Shown piece by piece: positions 36,766 to 45,722 of a stretch of DNA of 64,000 nucleotides; within the stretch, counting starts at the first letter, position 1; every line of letters starts with the position of its first letter. The DNA is from Vibrio spartinae. GTDB lineage: Bacteria; Pseudomonadota; Gammaproteobacteria; Enterobacterales; Vibrionaceae. The notes beneath the pieces were generated by a model. The model worked only from the letters and a program-made list of their open reading frames with translations, did not search any database and had not been told where the DNA came from. The stretch covers positions 186,001 to 250,000 of the forward strand of contig NZ_AP024908.1 in the NCBI RefSeq assembly GCF_024347135.1, given 5' to 3'. Made by a program: the position numbers and the translations under genes.

Positions 36766-37312
36766 ACTCAAGACGGCGTAAGATCTTCACACTGTTCTCT
36801 ATTACTTCAGAACTTGCGCCTGTCATATAAGCTGTTGTGATTGCCCCTTCTTTTAGTAAACATATCGCATTGAGCAAATCTTCTGAATCCTCACTTAGCT
36901 TGCTTTGTATTAACTGGCGTACTTGTGCTTTGTGGAAGCTACAATAGCTAGATATTTCACTTTTAGCGTCATGGAATTCCGCAGAAGTGTTTATAAAGAA
37001 ACATCCGTTAAAATGGCCTAGTTCAGGCTCATCACCGTCAAACCAACCCTTTAAAGAATGAAATAGTGTGTCAATCAACTCACTATTATTGGTTGTGTTT
37101 TCAAGTTTAGCTTCTAACCATTGCATAAAGGTAAGGTGTCTTTTCTCTAAAGCCCTGAGTACCAAATCTTCTTTGCTGTTGAAGTGGCTGTATAGCGTCT
37201 TCTTCGCCACACCAGAAACCTTGATTACTTCATTAATTCCAATGGAATTAATACCGTGTCGATAAAAAAGTTCTAATGCTGTACTTAATAGTAAGTCTCG
37301 TTTCTTACTCAT
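36761..37312 (-). CDS. TetR/AcrR-family regulator
   Basis: 183 aa. An N-terminal helix-turn-helix (RHGINSIGINEVIKVSGVAKKTLYSHF; about 15-45) is followed by a helical ligand-binding domain. It is divergent from the HPP gene across about 100 bp; a dyad of GTAGAC/GTCTAC-like half-sites (near 37350-37384) is a likely operator. It should repress itself and the HPP gene until a ligand binds. Confidence 0.87.
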   Translation of the reverse strand: MSKKRDLLLSTALELFYRHGINSIGINEVIKVSGVAKKTLYSHFNSKEDLVLRALEKRHLTFMQWLEAKLENTTNNSELIDTLFHSLKGWFDGDEPELGHFNGCFFINTSAEFHDAKSEISSYCSFHKAQVRQLIQSKLSEDSEDLLNAICLLKEGAITTAYMTGASSEVIENSVKILRRLEC

Positions 37313-37348
37313 AAAGACACCTCAAAGTCGGTTTTGCGTATATTGACA

Positions 37349-37398
37349 AAGGTAGACCGATCTGTCTACAATCAAAAGTAGACAGATTGTTCTACTTT
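37349..37398. promoter_or_regulatory. Candidate TetR operator region
   Basis: Between the TetR and HPP genes the sequence contains repeated, partly inverted half-sites: GTAGACCGATCTGTCTAC and AGTAGACAGATTGTTCTAC. The two elements are adjacent, as often seen for TetR dimers binding side by side. Confidence 0.65.
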
Positions 37399-37414
37399 TA
37401 ATCGTGAGGTTTAT

Positions 37415-37873
37415 ATGAATCATTATGTGTCTGCTTTAGTAGCAGGAGTTGGGGCTTCAATTACTCTTGGTCTTCTCTTGATGGTAGAAGCTAATGTGGA
37501 AAGTGCAGCTTTGGTAATGGCTCCATTTGGGGCAACAGCAGTGCTAGTTTTTGGTTTGCCACAGAGCCCACTTGCTCAACCCAAAAATGTAATTTTTGGT
37601 CATTTGGTCACAGCCAGTATTGGTATAGTGTTTTCCCAGTATGTAGGTGTAACACCGATGAGTTTGGCTGTTGCGACAGGGTTAGGTATTACATGTATGT
37701 TGGTATCTAAAACAACGCATCCACCGGCAGGAGCGAATCCAATTCTAATTATGTTGGCAGGCCATGGTTGGTCATTCTTAGTTACGCCTGTCTTGATTGG
37801 CTCTGTCGTGATAGTTTTGATGAGTAAAGGTCTTCAAAAAGCTCAACAATACAGTTTAAAATCAGAGTTCTAA
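37415..37873 (+). CDS. HPP-family integral membrane protein
   Basis: 152 aa with four hydrophobic helices. The HPP signature occurs as TTHPPAGANP (about 101-110), and APFGATAVLVFG is the other conserved segment. Some members transport nitrite or anions; others are fused to CBS domains. It is divergent from TetR and followed directly by an attC-like site. Confidence 0.85.
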   Translation: MNHYVSALVAGVGASITLGLLLMVEANVESAALVMAPFGATAVLVFGLPQSPLAQPKNVIFGHLVTASIGIVFSQYVGVTPMSLAVATGLGITCMLVSKTTHPPAGANPILIMLAGHGWSFLVTPVLIGSVVIVLMSKGLQKAQQYSLKSEF

Positions 37874-37947
37874 CAAGCTCCTCAAGAGGGATTCGCAACA
37901 TCCGGCATTTTTGGTATGCGGTTGGTTTTGGTAGCTACGGCGTTATG
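37871..37947 (+). other. attC-like recombination site 3 (VCR-type)
   Basis: Begins TAACAAGCTCCTCAAGAGGG at the HPP stop codon and ends GGCGTTATG. This strongly resembles the Vibrio cholerae repeat type of attC, whose left end reads TAACAAACGCCTCAAGAGGG. It defines the right end of a TetR-HPP cassette. Confidence 0.8.
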
Positions 37948-37961
37948 TGTTCGGAGGAAAT

Positions 37962-38525
37962 ATGGCACTTTTAGTTATTGCTGTTCCTGAGTTTTCAGGT
38001 GATGACTATGATTTAATTCAGTCTTTTAGGGCTGAGAACGATGTTCTATTTTATCACGTAGTAGAACCGCATTTTACGCTGGTGTTCCCCGTTTTTAATG
38101 TTTCAATCGAGGCATTTAAACGAGAGGTTATTGAAAAAAGTAGAAGCTTTCTACCTTTTGACTTCAAGATTAGGTGCGCGACTATCAATAAGGATGCGTT
38201 CAATAATTATCATCATGCTTTTCTTGTTCCGGATGAGGGGTTCAGTCATCTAATCAAATTGCATGATTCTCTATACAGCGGGCTATTGGCAGACAATCTA
38301 AGATTAGATATCGACTTTATACCCCATGTTGGTGTAGGGAATGATGAGAGTTCCAGGGAGTGTCAAGGCATGGTGCAGTTCTGGAATAATCAAGACTTTT
38401 GTATTAGCGGTAGAATTTCTAAGTTGCAGGTAGTTGAATTTGACTTTGACACAAATATACTGAGAAAGTTAGAGGAAATCCCTTTAGAACGCCCATACAA
38501 GATAAGTGGACTCCCGCACTCATGA
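37962..38525 (+). CDS. 2H-phosphoesterase (2'-5' RNA ligase-like)
   Basis: 187 aa from the ATG at 37962, preceded by GGAGG. Two His-x-(Thr/Gly) motifs, PHFTLVF and PHVGVG, define the 2H superfamily, whose members cleave 2'-5' or cyclic phosphodiester bonds in RNA or nucleotides. The second motif has Gly instead of Thr/Ser, so activity is uncertain. Located between cassette-type sites. Confidence 0.75.
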   Translation: MALLVIAVPEFSGDDYDLIQSFRAENDVLFYHVVEPHFTLVFPVFNVSIEAFKREVIEKSRSFLPFDFKIRCATINKDAFNNYHHAFLVPDEGFSHLIKLHDSLYSGLLADNLRLDIDFIPHVGVGNDESSRECQGMVQFWNNQDFCISGRISKLQVVEFDFDTNILRKLEEIPLERPYKISGLPHS

Positions 38526-38526
38526 T

Positions 38527-38650
38527 TAACCTAAAGGTGTGACTTGTCCTAACATAGGTTGTCACTAGGAGATGAACGCCGGATGTATTTCATCGGGCGT
38601 TTTGTATTTTAATGCCATATTGGGGCCATCTCTAAGGGCGACGTTAGACA
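38527..38650 (+). other. Possible attC-like site 4
   Basis: The sequence after the 2H gene begins TTAACCTAAAGG and ends GGGCGACGTTAGAC. The ends resemble integron sites but the interior does not fold as clearly; it also contains a terminator (38575-38610) and a GTGAC...GTCAC hairpin (38540-38566). Low confidence. Confidence 0.3.
38575..38610 (+). terminator. Intrinsic terminator after the 2H-phosphoesterase gene
   Basis: AACGCC-GGATG (38575-38585) pairs with CATC-GGGCGTT (38591-38601) with one mismatch, followed by TTGTATTTT. Confidence 0.75.
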
Positions 38651-38829
38651 CACTCAGCCTTCACAGCGTTTAATACCAAAAGGTTGTGAATGGCTAGAAC
38701 TCGCTACAGCTTTGAATTGAATCGCATTTTAATCAGCAATATGCGCAAAATGAGAGTTGGTGGTGTTCTTTGTCAGCCCCTTCTTTTATGCTAACGCCAT
38801 TCATCTACCACCAACCCTATGCCGCGATT

Positions 38830-39708
38830 ATGAAAACAGCACTTGACCATCTGCCCGAATATAAACAGCGTGAGCTGGCGACGATCTCAACTATTCTGCG
38901 CGACACGTTAGACGATTATCTGCAAGGTAAAGTGGGGAGTAAGAGTGAATTCCGTGTTCTGAAAATCATCCTGTTTGGCAGCCATGCTAAGGGGAATTGG
39001 GTCAAGGATCCGGTTAATGGTTATATCAGTGACTACGATATTCTGGTGATTGTGAATAAAGCAGCAATGGTTGAGGAAGATGTCGTCTGGCAACGTGCCA
39101 AAGAGCAGATTGACCGTAAAGTCACCTCTGCTCCGCTGGGTTTGATTGTGCATGATTTAAACGAAGTGAATAATCGACTGCAACAGGGGCATTATTTTTT
39201 TCGGGATATTCGCGAAGAAGGGATTGAGCTGTTTGCCGCCACACCGAAACCACTGGCAGAGCCGGGTGATTTAACCGAGGCAGAAAAACGGGAAATCGCC
39301 CGTAAGCATTATGAGCAGTGGTTTGAGAGTGCAGAGCAATTTTTTGTCTCCTATGAAGATGATATCAAACGGCAATGGTTAAAGAAGTCTGCTTTTATGC
39401 TTCATCAATCTGCCGAACGTTTTTTGGCTTGCGCCCTACTCACCTGCACTAACTATCTGCCCAAATCTCACGATATTGAAAAGCTGGGTAAACTTTGTTC
39501 ACAAATCGATCCTGATTTTGCGACGATTTTCCCGCTCGACAGCAAATTACACCGTCGCAGTTTCCGCCGCCTACAACGGGCTTATATCGAAGCGCGTTAC
39601 TCTGAACATTACGAAGTCACTGAAGAAGAGCTTAATTATCTGGCAGGTGAAGTGCAGCGTTTGCAGGAGTTAACGGAGCGGGTTTGTCGGGATAAGATTG
39701 GGGATTGA
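38830..39708 (+). CDS. Nucleotidyltransferase-HEPN fusion protein
   Basis: 292 aa if started at 38830 (MKTALDHLPEYKQ); an in-frame ATG at 38788 is possible, and neither has a strong ribosome site. The N-terminal nucleotidyltransferase carries FGSHAKGNW and SDYDILVIV (the GS...D-x-D motif). The C-terminal HEPN-like helical domain is about residues 160-290. Separate MNT/HEPN pairs form toxin-antitoxin or ribonuclease systems; this single-chain version may self-regulate, but a canonical R-x4-6-H RNase motif is not obvious. Confidence 0.78.
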   Translation: MKTALDHLPEYKQRELATISTILRDTLDDYLQGKVGSKSEFRVLKIILFGSHAKGNWVKDPVNGYISDYDILVIVNKAAMVEEDVVWQRAKEQIDRKVTSAPLGLIVHDLNEVNNRLQQGHYFFRDIREEGIELFAATPKPLAEPGDLTEAEKREIARKHYEQWFESAEQFFVSYEDDIKRQWLKKSAFMLHQSAERFLACALLTCTNYLPKSHDIEKLGKLCSQIDPDFATIFPLDSKLHRRSFRRLQRAYIEARYSEHYEVTEEELNYLAGEVQRLQELTERVCRDKIGD

Positions 39709-40515
39709 GCGCCCCTGAGCGCTGTATTTTAACTTTGATTTACCCAGCCATTGGCACCGAATTTTGACGCACAATTACGTTTTTCGATTTCAGAGGCATT
39801 GGTGTCTTGTGCGCCAGTTACTCTTGCCAAGATGCAAGAGTAACCAGAAGATCTTTTTTGTTTGACGGCGTCGCACGTTGTCCAGAACCAGCTTTTACGG
39901 GCGTCCTGCCCGGAAAAGCCTAACCATTCATCCGTGAATGGTTTTCTTTGTTGAGTGGTTGATTTGAATTGGGTGAAACATAGCAAAAAGCCAATTTGGT
40001 CACAGGACTCAGGGTGAAAAATCAGGACGATTTTTCAGGATTGCTTGAGCAGGAGCGAATCAATCCGACCCTGATAACGCGTACTGAACCCAAAAAAGAT
40101 GCTTTTGGTTCCTTTTGCATCCATCAAAAGGAACTGGGGCGCAGTCGAAAATGCTAATGAAATCAATGAATGTGATTGCGTCCCAAACCTCTGCACAAAA
40201 GTTTTATTTGCCTAGCCTCCGGCTCCCAAATTTGACGCACAATTCAGTTTCTCGATTTCAGTAACATCGGTGCTCCGTGCGCCAGTTCATCTTTCAGAGA
40301 TGAAAGACGAACCAGAAAATCTTTTTTTGTTTGACGGCGTCGCATGTTGTCCAGAACCCGCTTTTATGGGCGTCCTGCCCGGAAAAGCCTAACCATTCAT
40401 CCGTGAATGGTTTTCTTGGTTGGGTGGTTGATTTGAATTGAGTGAAACATAGCAAAAAGCCAATTTGGTCGATGCTCTCAGGGTAAAAATTCAAGGATGA
40501 ATTTTTAGCAATTTC
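39709..40515. other. Gene-free stretch carrying the dispersed repeat
   Basis: About 800 bp holding repeat copies A and B. Both contain a minus-strand open frame (about 66-85 aa), whose translations are similar but out of context and probably not expressed. Between the copies (40061-40225) no recognisable gene was seen. Confidence 0.5.
39756..40060 (-). repeat. Dispersed ~305-bp repeat, copy A
   Basis: Shares long identical blocks with copy B, for example TTTGTTTGACGGCGTCGCA, GGCGTCCTGCCCGGAAAAGC, and AACATAGCAAAAAGCCAATT. It ends GAGCAGGAGCGAAT. A short minus-strand frame runs through it. Function unknown. Confidence 0.85.
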
Positions 40516-40548
40516 CTAACAAAAGAGCTGAGCAGGAGCGAATAAAAT
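40226..40548 (-). repeat. Dispersed repeat, copy B
   Basis: Second copy in the same orientation about 470 bp from copy A, diverged by substitutions and small indels. It ends AGCAGGAGCGAATAAAAT, an element also found at the end of copy C. Confidence 0.85.
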
Positions 40549-40809
40549 GCCAAAAAAGTAACTTTTACTTTTAGTAACACCAGAAGTAACAACAACCAAA
40601 ATTAAATTATAAAAAAACCTATAAAACAATGAATTAAAAGTAAAATTCAGATTACGGAAGTCCGAGAAAAAATCACAGTAACTATCATCTGGTGTTCCAC
40701 TATCCACTACATTATAGCAACCCAACTCTTTCTGAACGCTGCTAGAAGCATGTTTTACAACTGTATAAATGTCCAGATAAGGTTGTCTTCCTTTTGATGC
40801 TATTCCCAC
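40516..40809 (-). CDS. Doubtful 97-aa open frame
   Basis: A frame with a hydrophobic C-terminal half and no recognisable motif. It begins inside a region with no good ribosome site, and its start may lie further upstream. I list it only because nothing else explains this stretch; it may be a decayed gene. Confidence 0.25.
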   Translation of the reverse strand: MGIASKGRQPYLDIYTVVKHASSSVQKELGCYNVVDSGTPDDSYCDFFSDFRNLNFTFNSLFYRFFYNLILVVVTSGVTKSKSYFFGILFAPAQLFC

Positions 40810-40889
40810 CTTCCCATTAATGTATTCACGCTTTATTCACTCTGGCCACTCTACATTTTCTGCACGTTCACAACATTAGGAATTATTAA

Positions 40890-41267
40890 GTGTCAACGAA
40901 TAGTGCATACAACAAGCCTGGAAACAAAGGGCTGATAAGAATTGTTAAAGCCATTGGATATTCTTTTAAAGGATTAAAGTCCGCATTTTTCTACGAATCA
41001 GCCTTCCGGCAAGAAATCGCCATCACTCTATTACTGACACCTGTCTTGCTCTTGTCAGAAACGTCTTTCGTCGAGAAAGTCATTCTCGCCGGGACACTGG
41101 TTAATCTGCTTGTCGTTGAACTGATTAACTCAGCGATTGAAGCTACCGTGGATAGAATCGGCTCAGATTTTAATGAGTTGAGTGGTCGGGCAAAAGACAT
41201 TGGCTCAGCCGCAGTATTTCTTTCCCTTTGCTTCGCATCAATAACCTGGATAGGGATACTACTATAA
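40890..41267 (+). CDS. dgkA: Diacylglycerol kinase
   Basis: 125 aa. Three hydrophobic helices are present with the conserved DgkA active-site region (VVELINSAIEATVDRIG). It phosphorylates diacylglycerol, the by-product of phosphoethanolamine transfer from phosphatidylethanolamine. Its stop overlaps the eptA start (TAATG), so both enzymes are made together. Confidence 0.94.
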   Translation: MSTNSAYNKPGNKGLIRIVKAIGYSFKGLKSAFFYESAFRQEIAITLLLTPVLLLSETSFVEKVILAGTLVNLLVVELINSAIEATVDRIGSDFNELSGRAKDIGSAAVFLSLCFASITWIGILL

Positions 41268-42901
41268 TGATTCGCTTTAACGCTCTTAAGGAACTGCGTT
41301 TCCAATGCAGTAGTACGACATTCATCGTAGTGCTCGCTTTGTACTTTGGCTTTGTTCTCAACATCCCTTTAACGACAAAATTCATAGCACTCGCTTCAGA
41401 AAAGAGTAGTGGTTTATTTGCTTATTCCAGTCCTCTCCTATTGAGCGCAGCATTTGTAATCATATTTTCTTGCTTCAACATACCGTACTTCCGTAAACCC
41501 TTCTTTATTTTTTTAGTGCTTACCTCAGCGATGGCTAGCTATGCGACTCTCAAATATGGTGTACTGTTTGATTCCACTATGATGGAAAACATCTTCGAAA
41601 CCAACAGCCACGAAGCGATTTCCTATCTCAATGCCAGCTCGATTTTATATATTATTGCTTTCGGTATCATTCCTTCACTGATGATAGCGAAAGTGCAGTT
41701 TAAAAAAGAGAGGTCATTAGTCGTTAGAAGTGCTTACAAACTGCTTGTGGTTATTGTGTCACTTTTAGTGATCACCACCATTTACTCGACATCCTATAAG
41801 AACTATATCTACATCGGGAGAAATAACTCTTATTTGAAAAAAATGATCACACCAGCGCACATATTCAATACCGCAAAATATATTAACAGAACCTATTTCA
41901 CGCCCCCTTTAAAGTACAAACTTATTGGTGAAGATGCCCAGTCTATTAACGCAGTTAATGGAAAGCCTTCATTAATATTTGTTGTAATCGGAGAAGCTGC
42001 CAGGAGTATGAATATCGGCTACAACGGATATGCCAGAAATACGAACCCGTATACGAGTCAACTAGGAATTATATCTATAAACGATGTCTCTTCTTGTGGA
42101 ACATCCACAGCACATTCTCTTCCTTGTATGTTTTCAAATATGGGTCGGAATCACTACAATAAGGAGCGAGCAGATAGTCAGGACAATGCCCTAGATATTA
42201 TTCAAAGAGCTGGTACCACCGTATCATGGTTTGAGAATGACGGCGGAGATAAAGGAGTAGCAAAACATGTCAAGAAGAGTACATCTTTCTCTTCCAAGTA
42301 TCCAGAGAGCTGCCCGGACGGGGTATGTCATGATGAAGTGATGTTAGACGCATTCAAACACCAGACCATATTGGATGGAAAAACGAACCAACTGGTTGTC
42401 TTTCACTTAATCGGAAGTCACGGCCCAACGTATTGGAAAAGGTATCCCAAAAACAGAGAAATATTTAAACCAGCTTGCCGTCGCAGTGATATAGAAAACT
42501 GCAGCGATATAGAAATTCGAAATGTATACGACAACACACTTGTCTATACTGACTATGTCTTATCTGAACTCATAAAAACACTGGAAGCTCAAAGTAAACA
42601 TTACAATGTCGCATTAACCTATATTGCAGACCATGGAGAATCTCTGGGAGAAAAAGGACTTTACCTTCATGGTACCCCTTATTCAATCGCGCCCAAATAC
42701 CAGACGAAAGTTCCGTGGTTTTTCTGGATGGATAGCCAATTTGAGCATGCTTATTCAATTAACAGGCACTGCCTGACTGAGTTAGCGAAAAGCGGTTCTT
42801 ATTCTCAGGATAATTTATTCCATACTCTGCTTGATCTTGCAGAAATACAAACATCGGCAAAAGTTGCGGGTAAAAGCTTAATTAGCACCTGTCGTCACTA
42901 A
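41267..42901 (+). CDS. eptA: Lipid A phosphoethanolamine transferase
   Basis: 544 aa from the ATG at 41267, which overlaps the dgkA stop. Five membrane helices (residues 1-175) precede a periplasmic sulfatase-like catalytic domain with zinc/nucleophile residues E243 (VIGEAARS) and T279 (SSCGTSTAHS) and the later ADHGESLGE motif. It adds phosphoethanolamine to lipid A and can raise resistance to cationic peptides. A second paralogue lies at 52262. Confidence 0.94.
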   Translation: MIRFNALKELRFQCSSTTFIVVLALYFGFVLNIPLTTKFIALASEKSSGLFAYSSPLLLSAAFVIIFSCFNIPYFRKPFFIFLVLTSAMASYATLKYGVLFDSTMMENIFETNSHEAISYLNASSILYIIAFGIIPSLMIAKVQFKKERSLVVRSAYKLLVVIVSLLVITTIYSTSYKNYIYIGRNNSYLKKMITPAHIFNTAKYINRTYFTPPLKYKLIGEDAQSINAVNGKPSLIFVVIGEAARSMNIGYNGYARNTNPYTSQLGIISINDVSSCGTSTAHSLPCMFSNMGRNHYNKERADSQDNALDIIQRAGTTVSWFENDGGDKGVAKHVKKSTSFSSKYPESCPDGVCHDEVMLDAFKHQTILDGKTNQLVVFHLIGSHGPTYWKRYPKNREIFKPACRRSDIENCSDIEIRNVYDNTLVYTDYVLSELIKTLEAQSKHYNVALTYIADHGESLGEKGLYLHGTPYSIAPKYQTKVPWFFWMDSQFEHAYSINRHCLTELAKSGSYSQDNLFHTLLDLAEIQTSAKVAGKSLISTCRH

Positions 42902-42907
42902 CAATAG

Positions 42908-42937
42908 AAAAAAGGGGCCAAAATACTCGGCTCCTTG
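42908..42937 (-). terminator. Terminator of the two-component operon
   Basis: AAGGGGCC and GGCTCCTT (about 42913-42937) form an imperfect 8-bp stem. On the minus strand it is followed by TTTTTTC. It lies between convergent eptA and the histidine kinase gene. Confidence 0.65.
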
Positions 42938-42945
42938 TCGCACTT

Positions 42946-44220
42946 TCATTCTGGCCATATTAATCTTGCCACAATACCCGCGGACTCTTGCTTAATATCG
43001 AGTGTCCATTCAAGTTTATCACACACCTGTTTAGTCAGCTCTAGCCCAAAACCAAAACCAAAACTGATACTTTCCTGTCCATTCTGAATGCTGGTATCAC
43101 AGTTATGTATCGTGACTGAATGATCATCCAGATGGCAAAGAATCCAACCTTCAGTGGTATATTGATAGGCATTTCTGAGTAAATTGTTTAGTACTATCGT
43201 TAATGGAACCACAGGCAGGTCCATTTCCAACTCCCCATCACACTTGAACTCAACGCTGACGTCTTCCCCCTGAATGAGATAACTCATATCGACCATTAAT
43301 TCCGTTATTACACTCTTCAAGTTTACTCTTTCTATTTTAGGAGCAGAGCCATTTTTCCTGTTAATCCAAAGCAAGGTTTCAGTGGTCAGCTGCATATTCA
43401 TGCTAGCTCTATCTAACCTCTCCAACGGCATGACTGTAGATTCTGGTAATGAAAGCCGCTGTAGATACTCCATATTGGAGCGAATGATGGCTATCGGTGT
43501 CCTCAGCTCATGGCTGGCATGCGACAGAAAACGTTTTTCCCGTTCCATTAAGCTTTGGTTCTGGTATAGCGTGTTCTCTAAACTGTCCGCAATTTGTTCG
43601 AATTCCTTGTAACGTAAACGAGGACGGGGATGATCAAGGTTCCTTATTGTTAAACCTTGTACCCAACTTGACAATGTTGAAATAAGAGAGCCGATGTGGC
43701 GGGAATATAGTCCCAGAGCAATCATAGCGATAATCAGATAGCCAATTGCAATATAAACCATCAAATACTCGCTTTTTAATAGGTCGGCGTAATCTTCGGG
43801 CTGAGTCAGCTTCGAATTAAAGTTTGATACGACGTAAAGGCTTCTGCCATCGTGCAGTATCATTCTGTATACAACGTAATAGTAATCTGGCTTCTCTGTA
43901 CTTTCTGGGGGCTCAAATACGGCATATTCGTTCGGCTTCAACTTGAGGTGGATAAAAAAGTCGCCATACCGATCGATACTCCTATCTAAATTGTCTAAAT
44001 AGAAACTCGTGACAAATGATGAGGTATCGCCCAGCTTCGGATTCCTCTCATATTCTTGGGCATATTTACGGGCATTCAGAACCACAGCGTACTTAGCAGC
44101 GGTGTCGATACCGCGATCAAAGAAACGAATCAGTAATTCGGTGTAAATACCAACAGTGAGCAGGGCTATTAACATGAAATAAACAGTTAAAGATCGATTC
44201 AGAGAAACTTGTTTACTCAT
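42946..44220 (-). CDS. Sensor histidine kinase
   Basis: 424 aa. Two transmembrane helices (about 12-33 and 150-172) enclose a periplasmic sensor region, then HAMP-like linker, the H-box with H237 (LSHASHELRTP), N-box NNLLRNAYQYT and a C-terminal G2 box GFGFGLELTKQ. It overlaps the response-regulator stop by 4 nt. The adjacent dgkA-eptA operon suggests control of lipid A modification, analogous to VprAB/CarSR or PmrAB; homology to those systems is inferred only from context. Confidence 0.9.
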   Translation of the reverse strand: MSKQVSLNRSLTVYFMLIALLTVGIYTELLIRFFDRGIDTAAKYAVVLNARKYAQEYERNPKLGDTSSFVTSFYLDNLDRSIDRYGDFFIHLKLKPNEYAVFEPPESTEKPDYYYVVYRMILHDGRSLYVVSNFNSKLTQPEDYADLLKSEYLMVYIAIGYLIIAMIALGLYSRHIGSLISTLSSWVQGLTIRNLDHPRPRLRYKEFEQIADSLENTLYQNQSLMEREKRFLSHASHELRTPIAIIRSNMEYLQRLSLPESTVMPLERLDRASMNMQLTTETLLWINRKNGSAPKIERVNLKSVITELMVDMSYLIQGEDVSVEFKCDGELEMDLPVVPLTIVLNNLLRNAYQYTTEGWILCHLDDHSVTIHNCDTSIQNGQESISFGFGFGLELTKQVCDKLEWTLDIKQESAGIVARLIWPE

Positions 44221-44903
44221 GAAAGGTTTTCTCCCAACCGAAATCCATGTCCTTGAACGGTATGGATCAACGGCCTGGCAAAAGGTTTATCAAGCTGCTG
44301 ACGGAGCTGATATATCTGCACCCGAAGATTATTTGAATCAGGAATATCATTAGGCCACAAAATATTCTCAAGCTCTCTCCGGTTTACCGTCGCCGGACTT
44401 TTGCGCATCAAGACTTCCAACAAGATCATATTGAGAGGTGTCAGTCTGATTTCTTGTCCCGCTCGAATCACTCGTTTCGCCAAAAGATCATACTCCAAAT
44501 CAGCAATGAGCAGCTTGTGCACCTGACCACTTTTACGTCGAGATAACGCCTTGGTTCGTAAGGCAAGTTCTTGCATCGCGAACGGTTTTACCAAATAATC
44601 ATCCGTTCCGACCTGAAACCCGGCAACTTTGTCCTCTAGCGTATCTTTTGCCGTCAGCATCAGTATCGGGGTATCATTTCCGCGACTTCTCAATATTTCG
44701 CAAAGGCTAAATCCGTCAATTCTCGGTAACATCAAATCCAGCAAGATAGCATCATAATGATTAGACATAGCTAAATTCAAGCCAGTATGACCATTATAAG
44801 CGTGGTCACAAATAATCTTATCCAGTCTAAGATAATCAGCGATAGAATGAGCAAGGTCTTTATCATCTTCAATGAGAAGTACTTCCGTTTGTGTTTCCCT
44901 CAT
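44217..44903 (-). CDS. OmpR/PhoB-family response regulator
   Basis: 228 aa from the ATG at 44903, preceded by a GGAG site; a start at 44930 is possible but less likely. Receiver domain with D56 (LLDLMLPRIDG) as phospho-acceptor and a C-terminal winged helix (about 130-228). Partner of the overlapping histidine kinase and probable regulator of dgkA-eptA. Confidence 0.92.
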   Translation of the reverse strand: MRETQTEVLLIEDDKDLAHSIADYLRLDKIICDHAYNGHTGLNLAMSNHYDAILLDLMLPRIDGFSLCEILRSRGNDTPILMLTAKDTLEDKVAGFQVGTDDYLVKPFAMQELALRTKALSRRKSGQVHKLLIADLEYDLLAKRVIRAGQEIRLTPLNMILLEVLMRKSPATVNRRELENILWPNDIPDSNNLRVQIYQLRQQLDKPFARPLIHTVQGHGFRLGENLS

Positions 44904-45090
44904 TACACTCCCCCCCGAATCATTGCGCACAAGAATAGCATACCTGCTATCAAATGATTATAATCGGACAAGAAGGCACAGTGCTCTTATATAAAAGTGG
45001 GTGTATGAAATCTAATCTAGTTCAACTCAACAATCGAATTATCATCATTCCTTAGGAATGGTGGGATTTTGGTATACCTTGTATAAATCT

Positions 45091-45120
45091 AACCCACCCT
45101 AGAAGGTGGGTTTTCTTTTT
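45091..45120 (+). terminator. Intrinsic terminator upstream of the P-loop gene
   Basis: AACCCACC (45091-45098) pairs with GGTGGGTT (45105-45112), followed by TTCTTTTT. It stands ~40 bp before the next start, so it may end a short upstream transcript or attenuate this gene. Confidence 0.8.
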
Positions 45121-45156
45121 CTACCTTTTAGGAACTAGTCTCTTGGAGGGATTCAA

Positions 45157-45672
45157 ATGAAAAAGGTCGCCGTTTTTGGAAAGCCGGGTAGCGGAAAATC
45201 AACAGTCAGCAAAGCATTAGCGTTAGCGAGCGGTTTACCGCTTCACCAACTCGATTCATTGGTTTACAAACCAAATGGCGAGTTTGTAGCGCGAGAAGAA
45301 TTTGATGCTGCTTACAACGAGATACTGCGTTCAGACTCATGGGTCATTGACGGCCTTGGTCCCATCAATTCCTTTTATGAGCGTTTAGCTGCGGCAGATA
45401 CTCTGGTTTATATCGACCTACCATACTCAGTCAGCTACTGGTTCGTGACCAAGCGTTTGCTGAAAGGATTATTTATAAAACCTGAGGGTTGGCCTGATGG
45501 CAGCTCCATATTAAAAGGTTCTCTGAATAGCTATAAGACTTTGAAGTTATGCCCTAGGTTCTGGAATGATGATTTTTTGTCTAAGTTAATGGCGTACTCT
45601 GGAAGCAAAGATGTCTACATCATCAAAACCGTGTCAGAGCTGAATGATTTTGCTTTCGTACATGCTAAATAA
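45157..45672 (+). CDS. P-loop kinase of the FlaR / topology-modulation type
   Basis: 171 aa. Walker A GKPGSGKST (8-16) and the shuttle-kinase segment LPLHQLDSLVYKPNGEF are present; this group resembles adenylate kinases with unclear substrate. TTGGAGGG precedes the ATG. It is followed by fosA after 50 bp. Confidence 0.85.
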   Translation: MKKVAVFGKPGSGKSTVSKALALASGLPLHQLDSLVYKPNGEFVAREEFDAAYNEILRSDSWVIDGLGPINSFYERLAAADTLVYIDLPYSVSYWFVTKRLLKGLFIKPEGWPDGSSILKGSLNSYKTLKLCPRFWNDDFLSKLMAYSGSKDVYIIKTVSELNDFAFVHAK

Positions 45673-45722
45673 CACGTATATAAACGAGTATAAAAACACG
45701 TTAATTTGAATGGAGTAATACG

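Noticed and set aside
39729..39986. Minus-strand 85-aa frame with a similar frame at 40294-40494
   Set aside because: Both lie inside the dispersed repeat and end differently; the similarity is explained by the repeat, not by selection for a protein.
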